Positions 1 to 5,370 of a DNA stretch of 7,897 bases are shown here, one piece after another (the first letter of the stretch is position 1; every line of letters starts with the position of its first letter). The stretch spans positions 1 through 7,897 of the forward strand of contig DAICYU010000169.1 in the NCBI GenBank assembly GCA_027311485.1. The letters run 5' to 3'. The notes below the pieces were generated by a model, which saw nothing but the letters and a program-made list of their open reading frames with translations, ran no database searches and was not told the origin of the DNA. The translations under genes were made by a program, and so were the position numbers. The stretch comes from Acetobacteraceae bacterium. GTDB taxonomy: Bacteria > Pseudomonadota > Alphaproteobacteria > Acetobacterales > Acetobacteraceae.

Positions 1-435
1 TGTATTGGCAATCCCCTGGCGCTGTGACACCAGTTGCGCGCGGGCAACTAGCAGCAGGCGTAGCGACTGCGCATCCATGCTCTTGATCGCAATCTCGCGG
101 AACCAGCCGGTTCGCACCACCTGCGCCAAGTCATGCGCGTCGTTAGCATCGGTCTTGTTGATCTGCACGCGCAACGCGGCCTTGGCATGGCGCGCATCGA
201 GGCAGACGACAGGCACGCTGCGCGCACGCAGCGCCCGGGTCAGGAAATTCGACAGCAACCCCGTCTCAAGCCCGGCTCGGACGACACGGGGCGCATGCTG
301 ACGAATTACCCCGGCAATGGCGTCGGGATCGGTGGCGCATTTGCCTCGCCAAACCACGGTGCCTTGCTGATCAATCACACAGACCGAAGTTAGCTCCTGC
401 GAAACATCCAGACCTACATAATGTGACGGTTCCAT
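1..435 (-). CDS. IS110-family transposase, N-terminal part (cut by window edge)
   Basis: This is the first 145 residues of a DEDD transposase (recombinase) of the IS110 family, which moves its element through an RuvC-like catalytic domain guided by an element-encoded RNA. The frame is open from an ATG at 435 to the left edge. The four acidic positions are visible: D10 (in VGLDVS), E57 (in AGLETG), and D96 and D99 (in KTDANDAHDLAQ). The start is supported by AGGAG a few bases upstream in GCAGGAGAACCCC-ATG. The C-terminal domain with the conserved serine lies outside the window, so intactness cannot be judged. It is read away from its 200-bp structured leader. A second, different IS110 transposase lies directly upstream in the same orientation. 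The family is certain; the subgroup is inferred from having its long non-coding part 5' of the gene. Confidence 0.93.
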   Translation of the reverse strand, partial: MEPSHYVGLDVSQELTSVCVIDQQGTVVWRGKCATDPDAIAGVIRQHAPRVVRAGLETGLLSNFLTRALRARSVPVVCLDARHAKAALRVQINKTDANDAHDLAQVVRTGWFREIAIKSMDAQSLRLLLVARAQLVSQRQGIANT

Positions 436-635
436 GGGGTTCTCCTGCTGGCCTCATGCCGCTAGGAGCTTAATCCCGGTGGCGATTACGCCATGTCCCG
501 GCCTGATACCGCCATGGCCGCCGGCGGAGCCAGGGTCAAGCATGGCCGCAGGCCACCGCGAAGCGGCGCGGATGCGCCCTTGACGGTCGTGAGCATGGCG
601 TGAGGCTGTGCCGGCCGGGCTTGAGGATAGCTCTG
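436..635 (-). ncRNA. Candidate bridge-RNA leader of the left IS110 element
   Basis: A 200-bp non-coding stretch upstream of the left IS110 transposase. In IS110-group elements this position encodes the bridge RNA, which has one loop matching the target and one matching the donor. A three-way folding unit is visible: an outer 6-bp stem GTCAAG (535-540) with CTTGAC (579-584) encloses two hairpins, GGCC-GCA-GGCC (544-554) and CCGC-GAA-GCGG (556-566). The short open frames across it resemble nothing known. The RNA function is inferred from position and foldability. Its exact ends and guide loops cannot be set by eye. Confidence 0.5.
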
Positions 636-646
636 CCGGTATGGCG
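636..646. repeat. Left arm of the IS110 inverted pair
   Basis: CCGGTATGGCG matches the reverse complement of 2115-2125 at 10 of 11 positions. It ends one base before the transposase stop codon (TAA, plus-strand bases 648-650), so it would lie at the element's 3' end. IS110-group elements usually lack clear inverted repeats, so the pair marks likely ends but could be partly fortuitous. Confidence 0.5.
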
Positions 647-647
647 T

Positions 648-1880
648 TTACTGCGGGTCTTTTTTTGCGGCGCCTCCGGGTCGCTTGGCCGGACCGCGGC
701 GTTGCCAACCATGGACAAATCGCTCGTAGGCCTGTTCGGCCTGGCGGGCGACGTCGATTTCTCGATGGCGCAATTCCTTTACGTTGTAGGCGTAGGTATC
801 ACCGCGGCGATTGCCCTTTTTGGCAGGATGCCCCGCCTGCAATTCCATCGCCCGCACCTTCTGTGCGACCAACGCTGGCCGCGCGAGTTCATAGTCGACG
901 TTTTTGGTCAACAGGTGCCAGCAAAGAACAGCCAGCTTCCGCGCGACCGCGACCGCCGCCACCTGATGGCCACGCCTAGCCCGGATCCGGAGGAAGAACG
1001 CACGCAGTGGTCCTGGTGTCTTGCAGGCCGCCCAGGCGGCCTCCACCAGCATTGCGCGGGCATGCGATCGGCCTTGCTTACTGATGCGGCCATGCTGGGC
1101 AAGCCCAAGTCCAGACTGTCGAACCCGCGGGTTCAGGCCGACATAGCTGACCAGCTTTTCGGGGCTGGCGAAGCGCCGGATGTCGCCGATCGCCGCCACC
1201 AGACCGGCCGCGACAATCAGGTTCACGCCGGTGATGGTCAGTAAGCGTCTGACCTCTGGACTATTGATCACCATCTGGGCGATGTCGCGATCGAGGGCAT
1301 CCAAATCCTCGCCAAGGCGATCGAGTTCACGCAGATGTCGTTCGATGGCGCCGCGTTCATCGTCGGGAAGTTCTTGCCGCCCGAGCCAAGCGCGGCCAAG
1401 CCGCGCGAACAGATCGTGCGGACAGGGTGGAACCAGATGCGCGTGCAAAATGGCATGCACCTCGTTCTTGATCCGCGTGCGATGACGGACGACCTGATTG
1501 CGTCGCGCGACCTGACGGCGAAGCCGCTCTGTATCGGCGTCGGGCAGCCAGATGTCCGGCAAAAAATCGGCAGCCCGTAACGACGCCAGGACACCAGCGT
1601 CGATCTTGTCGGTCTTCACCCGGGCATGGGCGATCGCCTTGACCTGCAGCGGATTGGCCACGATCACACGCGCGACACGCGGCTCGAGCACGCGCACGAC
1701 AGCCATCGCATTGCCGGTCGCCTCGACGACGACTTCATCTTCCCTGGTCAAGCTGCGCCCGAACTCTTCAAGGCCCGGCCGGGTCATGTCCACCTTGCCG
1801 GCTGGGCGGAGCTTGCCTGCTTCCCACACCACCACCTCCGCGAAGGTCCGGTGGATGTCCATTCCTATGACGCGTTTCAT
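648..1880 (-). CDS. IS110-family transposase, full length (410 aa)
   Basis: A DEDD recombinase that excises and inserts the element at 636-2125 under guidance of an RNA from the same element. The N-terminal RuvC-like domain carries D8 (IGMDIH), E53 (VEATG), and D91 and D94 (KTDKID), the spacing usual for the family. The C-terminal Transposase_20 domain (about 205-330) contains the conserved QSG serine at 256, followed by HGRISKQGRSHAR. The tail from about 345 is basic and low in complexity. The frame extends 17 codons further upstream to 1931, but ATG 1880 is preferred: it is preceded by GAGGGAAG and begins directly with the typical MKRVIGMDIH start. No stop, frameshift or missing active-site residue is visible, so it looks functional. 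The 410-aa length is normal for the group. Confidence 0.93.
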   Translation of the reverse strand: MKRVIGMDIHRTFAEVVVWEAGKLRPAGKVDMTRPGLEEFGRSLTREDEVVVEATGNAMAVVRVLEPRVARVIVANPLQVKAIAHARVKTDKIDAGVLASLRAADFLPDIWLPDADTERLRRQVARRNQVVRHRTRIKNEVHAILHAHLVPPCPHDLFARLGRAWLGRQELPDDERGAIERHLRELDRLGEDLDALDRDIAQMVINSPEVRRLLTITGVNLIVAAGLVAAIGDIRRFASPEKLVSYVGLNPRVRQSGLGLAQHGRISKQGRSHARAMLVEAAWAACKTPGPLRAFFLRIRARRGHQVAAVAVARKLAVLCWHLLTKNVDYELARPALVAQKVRAMELQAGHPAKKGNRRGDTYAYNVKELRHREIDVARQAEQAYERFVHGWQRRGPAKRPGGAAKKDPQ

Positions 1881-2114
1881 GCCTTGCTTCCCTCGATCGT
1901 TGCAGAACGGGAGCAGTGGGCAACATGACAACTACGGATCCGCGCTCTCAGCGCAACCGGGTCGGTCGCAGGGGCGGCCAGCTACTAACGCGAGCTCTCG
2001 GCTCATCGAATACATCGGCCTGCCCACTGACATGCTCCCGGTGCCCCTCGTCCCGGATGGGCTCACCATACGCCAGAACCTGTCGGCCCTGGCCGGGCGG
2101 GTAGGCACCGAGAT
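1881..2114 (-). ncRNA. Candidate bridge-RNA leader of the intact IS110 element
   Basis: A non-coding stretch between the element's right end and the transposase start, where IS110-group elements encode the bridge RNA. Visible pairings are a 7-bp long-range stem CGGTGCC (2039-2045) with GGCACCG (2104-2110) enclosing a hairpin CGGCC-CT-GGCCG (2084-2095). There is also a perfect hairpin GCGCT-CTC-AGCGC (1942-1954) and a short CGAG-CT-CTCG palindrome (1991-2000). A plus-strand open frame runs through here into the IS256 tail, but it is antisense to the transposase and resembles nothing. Transcription would run leftward from about 2114. No guide loop was assigned with confidence. Confidence 0.5.
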
Positions 2115-2125
2115 CGTCATACCGG
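2115..2125. repeat. Right arm of the IS110 inverted pair
   Basis: CGTCATACCGG is the inverted partner of 636-646 (10 of 11). It lies three bases before IS256 coding similarity resumes at 2128, which supports it as the element's outer limit. Confidence 0.5.
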
Positions 2126-2343
2126 TTACAAACTCGCTCGAACGCCTCAATGGCGAGGTCAAACGCCGCACCGACGTCGTCGGCATCTTCCCGAATGAAG
2201 CCGCCATCTACCGCCTGGTCGGCGCCATCCTGATGGAGCAGAACGAGGAATGGGCCGTCCAACGGGCCCGCTATATGACGCTGGAAACCATCGCCGCCCC
2301 CAGCGATGATGCCGCCGTCAGCCTGCCAGCTATGGCCGACTGA
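2126..2343 (+). pseudogene. IS256-family transposase, C-terminal remnant
   Basis: The last 71 residues of a mutator-type (Transposase_mut, DDE) transposase. The stretch contains TNSLERLNGEVKRRTDVVGI followed by FPNEAAIYRLVGAIL, EEWAVQRARYMTLE and a normal stop at 2341-2343. This is the conserved tail of the family, including the ERLN-x-E-x-KRR block that holds the catalytic glutamate region. The N-terminal 300 or more residues are missing because the IS110 element occupies the upstream side. The frame stays open leftward into the IS110 leader, but that part is not IS256 protein. It cannot be functional alone. Confidence 0.9.
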
Positions 2344-2385
2344 CGGCTCAGCCAAACCCGTACGGAGATGTGATGGCGCCGCAGA

Positions 2386-2413
2386 TTCTTACACCACGCC
2401 CGAGCACATGATT
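2386..2413. repeat. Probable right end of the IS256 remnant
   Basis: About 45 bases after the IS256 stop is TTCTTACACCACGCCCGAGC. Its TACACCACGCCC core resembles the terminal inverted repeat typical of IS256-family elements. The matching left end is not in the window. IS630 coding similarity begins at about 2416, so the element limit must lie close to 2410. Moderate confidence, by resemblance only. Confidence 0.5.
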
Positions 2414-2812
2414 CTTTCGGGCTGAAGCCGCGTCAGCAGGAGACCTTCGCGCTCTCCACCGATCCCGACTTTGTCCCCAAGGTAGGCGATGGGGTGGCCT
2501 CTATCTTTCGCGGCCGGAACATGCCGTGGTGCTCTGCGTCGATGAAAAGTCGCAGATCCAAGCGCCCGACCGCACTCAGCCGGTGTTTCCCATGCGCCAC
2601 GGACAGCCGGAGCGCCGCAGCCATGACTACGCCCGGCATGGCACGACCTCGCTGTTCGCGGCGGGAAAGGTCATCGGCCAGTGCTATCCGGGTCATCGCG
2701 CCGTCGAGTTCCGTCGCTTCCGTGATGAAATCGAGGCCGCAGTCCCACCTGGGCTGGATGTGCATCTGGTCTGGGACAATTACGCCACGCACAAGATCAC
2801 GCTGATCCGCAC
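2404..2812 (+). pseudogene. IS630-family transposase remnant 1 (frameshifted, both ends missing)
   Basis: The middle of an IS630-type (Tc1/mariner-like DDE) transposase. The first part is in one frame (FGLKPRQQETFALSTDPDF, from about 2416). After a single-base loss near 2493-2498 it continues in another frame as GLYLSRPEHAVVLCVDEKSQ and on to HDYARHGTTSLFAA. Two catalytic aspartates are visible, in CVDEKSQ (about 2541) and VWDNYATHK (about 2776). The HTH-bearing N-terminus and the segment carrying the third acidic residue are absent. The frame meets TAG at 2814-2816, at the IS5 target site. This subtype is clearly different from the other two IS630 genes here. It is non-functional. Confidence 0.88.
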
Positions 2813-2816
2813 CTAG
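2813..2816. repeat. CTAG target copy, left of IS5
   Basis: CTAG directly flanks the left inverted repeat of the IS5-type element and recurs at 3726-3729. IS427-group IS5 elements insert at CTAG or TA and duplicate 2-4 bp, so this fits one clean insertion. Confidence 0.7.
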
Positions 2817-2831
2817 GGCCTGTCGTCGATT
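2817..2831. repeat. Left inverted repeat of IS5 element
   Basis: GGCCTGTCGTCGATT matches GCGCTGTCGTCAATT (reverse complement of 3711-3725) at 12 of 15 positions, sharing the CTGTCGTC core. Confidence 0.8.
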
Positions 2832-2958
2832 TGGTCACGGGCACTAACTGAGTCGGAAATGCAACACTCTTGGGCAATCGGTTCAGGGAGGGCATTTCGC
2901 GGATTCCGGCGCGGCGCGTTCTTCGATTCCTAGGCGGTCAGCTTTGTGGAGTTGACCC

Positions 2959-3330
2959 ATGCGCCGCTTCGGACTTCGCGATGACCAGTGGGATCGCATC
3001 AAGGACCTTCTGCCCGGGCGGGAAGGCTCGGTTGGCGTGACCGCCGCTGATAACCGCCTGTTCATTGACGCCGTGCTCTACCGCTACAGGACCGGCATCC
3101 CGTGGCGGGACCTGCCGGAACGCTTCGGCGACCCGATCCACGTCCATCGCCGCTTCAGCCGCTGGGCGAAGTCAGGCGTATGGCTGCGGATTTTCGAGCA
3201 TCTCGCGGCCGATGCGGACAACGAATATGCGATGATCGACAGCACGATTGTGCGCGCTCATCAGCACAGTGCCGGCGCTCAAAAAAAGCCAACGAAGACT
3301 AGGCGATCGGCCGCTCCCGCGGTGGACTGA
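2959..3330 (+). CDS. IS5 transposase, first frame (OrfA, 123 aa)
   Basis: The N-terminal part of an IS427-type DDE transposase. It begins MRRFGLRDDQWDRIKDLLPG and continues with IPWRDLPERFGD, the DUF4096-type helical DNA-binding domain of IS5 family first frames. Near its end it reaches the first catalytic aspartate, D94 in AMIDSTIVRAHQH. The ATG at 2959 is preceded by TGGAG about 9 bases upstream. After the slippery run at 3282-3288 the zero frame yields a short unrelated tail ending at 3330. On its own this protein lacks two catalytic residues; in the family, OrfA alone is a DNA-binding product and the -1 fusion is the active enzyme. Confidence 0.9.
   Translation: MRRFGLRDDQWDRIKDLLPGREGSVGVTAADNRLFIDAVLYRYRTGIPWRDLPERFGDPIHVHRRFSRWAKSGVWLRIFEHLAADADNEYAMIDSTIVRAHQHSAGAQKKPTKTRRSAAPAVD
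3282..3288 (+). promoter_or_regulatory. A-AAA-AAG slippery site for -1 frameshifting
   Basis: Seven A bases then G (3281-3288) give the heptamer A-AAA-AAG in the phase needed for tandem tRNA slippage. The zero frame reads CAA AAA AAG, and the -1 frame is that of the second gene. This is the classic bacterial -1 signal, expected in two-frame IS5 elements. After the slip the ribosome would read four codons from 3288 to 3299 and then meet TAG at 3300-3302, so the signal is intact but its product is cut off. Confidence 0.75.
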
Positions 3331-3716
3331 GCACCAAGATCCACACCCTCGTGGATGCCCTCGGCAATCCGATCGGCTTCCATCTGACCGGGGGTGAGGC
3401 ACACGACCTGGTCGGCGCCGACCATCTCCTGCCCGAGATGCAGGCCGCCGTGCTGATCGCAGATAAGGCCTTCGATGCCGACAAGCGCGTGATCGAGCCC
3501 CTAGAGGCAGCGGGAAAGGCGGCGGTCATCCCGGCGAAGGCTAACCGCACCTCACCGCGAAGCTTCGATCGCCATATCTATAAAGCACGCCACCTGATCG
3601 AGAACTTCTTCGCAAGGATCAAGCAGTTCCGCGCCATCGCCACCCGCTATGACAAGACAGCACGCAACTTTCTCGCCGCCGTTCACCTCGTCGCCAGCGT
3701 CGTTTGGCTTAATTGA
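3303..3716 (+). pseudogene. IS5 transposase, second frame (OrfB), blocked by a TAG codon
   Basis: 137 codons in the -1 frame relative to OrfA, starting AIGRSRGGLSTKIHTLVDAL. The region carries the second catalytic aspartate in LIADKAFDAD and the catalytic glutamate in HLIENFFARIKQFRAIATRYDK. The family reads a glutamine just before AIGRSRGG; here that codon is TAG (3300-3302), most simply a C-to-T change. The -1 fusion would therefore stop there unless suppressed. The natural stop TGA (3714-3716) lies inside the right inverted repeat. A GTG at 3351 allows an internal start but would miss the first acidic residue. Likely inactive in cis; its ends could still be used by a related enzyme. Confidence 0.85.
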
Positions 3717-3725
3717 CGACAGCGC
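3711..3725. repeat. Right inverted repeat of IS5 element
   Basis: AATTGACGACAGCGC, inverted partner of 2817-2831 (12 of 15). The OrfB stop codon is inside it. Confidence 0.8.
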
Positions 3726-3729
3726 CTAG
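3726..3729. repeat. CTAG target copy, right of IS5
   Basis: Second copy of the CTAG at 2813-2816. It is also where the second IS630 element's left side begins (TA followed by GTACCCTTCG), so the TA target of that element may overlap this site. Confidence 0.65.
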
Positions 3730-3795
3730 TACCCTTCGTCATTGATTCAGCGGTTTAACTTTGAATCGATGCCCTGGCAACGACGGAGTCGATTC

Positions 3796-4165
3796 GTGAC
3801 AAGGAAGCCAACCGCCAGAAAGTATATCGTCAGGTTGAGCGATGATGAGCGCAAGCGGCTGAACGAACTGATCACCACGGGCAAGCATCCGGCACGCAGG
3901 CTGCTCAGGGTGCGAATCCTGCTGAAGGCCGACATATCTGAGGCGGGCGACGGATGGCCCGACAGCCCGATCGCCGAGGCATTGGACACCAGCACCGACA
4001 CAATCCTGCGGACCCGCCAACGGTTTGTGGAGCAAGGTCTGGATGCGGCCCTGACACACAAATATTCGCTCGCCTCGGCCCGGCCGCGCATCTTTGACGG
4101 GGCCGCCGAAGCCAAGCTGATCGCCCTGGCGTGTGGCGTGTGGCGAGCGGCCCAAGGGTCTACAC
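3796..4165 (+). pseudogene. IS630-family transposase 2, N-terminal half
   Basis: N-terminal part of an IS630-type transposase with a helix-turn-helix DNA-binding region (about residues 55-85: PIAEALDTSTDTILRTRQRF, then VEQGLDAALTHKY). GTG at 3796 is the likely start, with GGAG eight bases upstream; the first residues read (V/M)TRKPTARKYIVRLSDDE. At 4131-4144 the 7-mer GTGTGGC occurs twice in tandem. Removing one copy restores the expected ...ACGERPKG reading, so the duplication is a frame-destroying mutation. The gene then stops at the ISAs1 left end. A long open frame continues to 5184, but it is antisense to the ISAs1 transposase and not a real protein. Confidence 0.88.
4131..4144 (+). repeat. 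7-bp tandem duplication (GTGTGGC twice)
   Basis: GTGTGGC at 4131-4137 is followed directly by GTGTGGC at 4138-4144. It shifts the frame of the IS630 transposase 2 gene; reading with a single copy gives a family-like ACGERPKG. This looks like a replication-slippage scar. Confidence 0.7.
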
Positions 4166-4179
4166 CAGGGCTATCGCAT
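4166..4179. repeat. Left terminal repeat of ISAs1 element
   Basis: CAGGGCTATCGCAT; pairs with the inverse of 5357-5370 with two mismatches. CAGGG termini are usual for the family. It includes the transposase stop codon (4171-4173). Confidence 0.75.
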
Positions 4180-5286
4180 TTGACCGAGGACGGAGCGAGC
4201 GAACACGTCGGACCATCCGGAGCGTTTGCGCTTGCGTCGGATCGAGAGGTCGGGGCGGGCGGTTCTCAGGACGTTGAGCGCGAGTTTCCGCAGTGTCGTC
4301 AGGTTTTCCGGCCCGTGGTCCTTGCGATTCCGAGCTCGATCCTCATCAAACCCGACATCGAGCACCCAGTGCAGGCAGTTTTCGATCCGCCAGTGCGCAC
4401 GGACCGCGGCCGCGAAGGCCATGGCGTCCAGCGAAGCCGACGACAGGTAAAAGCGGCGCTCGGTCGAGGTCTTGCCGTCGCGGGTCACGGTCGCCTCGAC
4501 CATGCCCAGCGTGGCGAGGCCCGGCAGTGCTGCCTCGTCCGGATGGCACCGGTCCGATACCATCCAGCTGATATCGTAGCTGACGACGTGGCGCCTGACC
4601 TCGATCCGTCCATTATCAGCGTCGGTTGTCGTGTGCTCGCCATCCGGCTGGCTGGCCGGGTCGGCGAACCAGGCACGGACCTCGGCATGCTGCACCGGGC
4701 GGTTTGCCTTCAGCGTGAAGAGCCATTCGCCCCCTCGATCTTTGATCAACCGGGCGGTCTCGCCCTGGCAATGCAACGCATCGCCGGTCACCAACGTCCC
4801 GGTCAGATCGATCAGGCCGAGCAACGAGCGTGCGGCGGTGATCTCGTTTTCCTTGTCCCCCGTGACGACCTGGCCAATCGTCATCCGCGCGTCGGCCGCG
4901 AAGGCCGTCACGACATGCAGCGCGGACTTCCCCGCCGCCCGGTCGAAGGACCGGCGCATCGTCTTGCCATCGATCGCGACGACATCGGTCCCGTCCTGGC
5001 CAAGATGATCCAGAAAGCTGGCGAAGCAGGAGGCGAATGCCACCGGGTCCAGCAGTCGGAACAGCCGCGAGAAGGTGTCGTGACTCGGCAATCCACCCGG
5101 AAGTTCAAGGAACTCCCGCAACAGCACCTCCCGGTCGCGCCCGAAGTCGGCGAAATCGACGCAGCTCTCGGCACCGCAAATTGATGCGGTCAACGCTATC
5201 GTCAGCACGTCCAGGAGCTTGTGCTTACGGGCGTTGCCGCTCCGAGGGTCCGGAAGTTCGGCGAGACTCGACCAAATCGACAGCAT
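4171..5286 (-). CDS. ISAs1-family transposase (371 aa)
   Basis: DDE (RNase H-fold) transposase of the ISAs1 family. An N-terminal DDE_Tnp_1-associated domain (about 5-90, with LPDPRSGNARKHKLLDVL) is followed by the catalytic core. D106 is in VVAIDGKTMRRSFD, D169 in LVTGDALHCQ, and E302 in the HWRIENCLHWVLDVGFDED block. KENEITA near 146, typical of the family, is also present. ATG at 5286 is preferred over the GTG at 5322 because GGAGG lies six bases before it. Length and all key residues are normal, so it is probably active. It is transcribed against the interrupted IS630 gene. Confidence 0.95.
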   Translation of the reverse strand: MLSIWSSLAELPDPRSGNARKHKLLDVLTIALTASICGAESCVDFADFGRDREVLLREFLELPGGLPSHDTFSRLFRLLDPVAFASCFASFLDHLGQDGTDVVAIDGKTMRRSFDRAAGKSALHVVTAFAADARMTIGQVVTGDKENEITAARSLLGLIDLTGTLVTGDALHCQGETARLIKDRGGEWLFTLKANRPVQHAEVRAWFADPASQPDGEHTTTDADNGRIEVRRHVVSYDISWMVSDRCHPDEAALPGLATLGMVEATVTRDGKTSTERRFYLSSASLDAMAFAAAVRAHWRIENCLHWVLDVGFDEDRARNRKDHGPENLTTLRKLALNVLRTARPDLSIRRKRKRSGWSDVFARSVLGQMR

Positions 5287-5356
5287 CGGATTCCTCCAGA
5301 AGACGACCGAACAAGAATCCACACCGTCGAGCCGCGTCTACAGGCAAGATTTCCTT

Positions 5357-5370
5357 ATGCGATTCCCCTG
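5357..5370. repeat. Right terminal repeat of ISAs1 element
   Basis: ATGCGATTCCCCTG; its reverse complement CAGGGGAATCGCAT matches the left end at 12 of 14 positions. Confidence 0.75.

Larger units (their letters stand above)
636..2125 (-). mobile_element. Apparently complete IS110-family insertion sequence
   Basis: An element of about 1.49 kb with one full-length transposase gene (648-1880), a 234-bp 5' non-coding part and almost no 3' non-coding part. This layout fits the IS110 group rather than the IS1111 group. The proposed limits are an 11-bp inverted pair with one mismatch, CCGGTATGGCG at 636-646 and CGTCATACCGG at 2115-2125. Right-end support is independent: recognisable IS256 coding sequence resumes at 2128. 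On the left it abuts the leader of the other IS110 element. No target duplication is expected for this family and none is seen. The exact ends could differ by a few bases. Confidence 0.75.
2817..3725 (+). mobile_element. IS5-family (IS427-type) insertion sequence with defective transposase
   Basis: A 909-bp element bounded by imperfect 15-bp inverted repeats (2817-2831 and 3711-3725, 12 of 15 matching) and flanked by CTAG on both sides. It carries two overlapping transposase frames (2959-3330 and 3303-3716), the usual IS427-group arrangement that needs a -1 frameshift. The 142-bp stretch before the first gene holds no reading frame I recognise. The element is complete in outline, but the second frame has a nonsense codon at 3300-3302, so it probably cannot make its own fused transposase. 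Confidence 0.88.
4166..5370 (-). mobile_element. Apparently complete ISAs1-family insertion sequence
   Basis: A 1205-bp element with imperfect terminal repeats: CAGGGCTATCGCAT at 4166-4179 and, inverted, CAGGGGAATCGCAT at 5357-5370 (12 of 14). It carries one intact 371-aa transposase gene whose TAG stop lies inside the left repeat. It sits within IS630 transposase 2: family residues before it (KG) and after it (ARWTLELLEE) belong to the same protein. Family members duplicate 8-10 bp; the flanks GGGTCTACAC and GGGCGCGCAC match at only 6 of 10, so a duplication is degraded or not present. Confidence 0.85.

Noticed and set aside
650..672. Run of seven T bases with GC-rich flank, like a terminator
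   Set aside because: It lies within the 3' end of the minus-strand IS110 gene (lysine codons near the C-terminus), and no proper stem precedes the T run on the plus strand.
600..1244. Plus-strand 214-codon open frame
   Set aside because: Antisense to the IS110 transposase, with an arginine- and proline-rich composition and no family resemblance; a GC-rich shadow frame.
1946..2127. Plus-strand reading ...GLPTDMLPVPLVPDGLTIRQ leading into the IS256 tail
   Set aside because: It looks protein-like by chance but lies inside the IS110 leader up to its right end and matches no part of IS256 transposases, so I treat it as non-coding.
3739..4155. Minus-strand 138-codon open frame
   Set aside because: Antisense to the IS630 transposase 2 N-terminus, whose HTH and family residues are clear on the plus strand.
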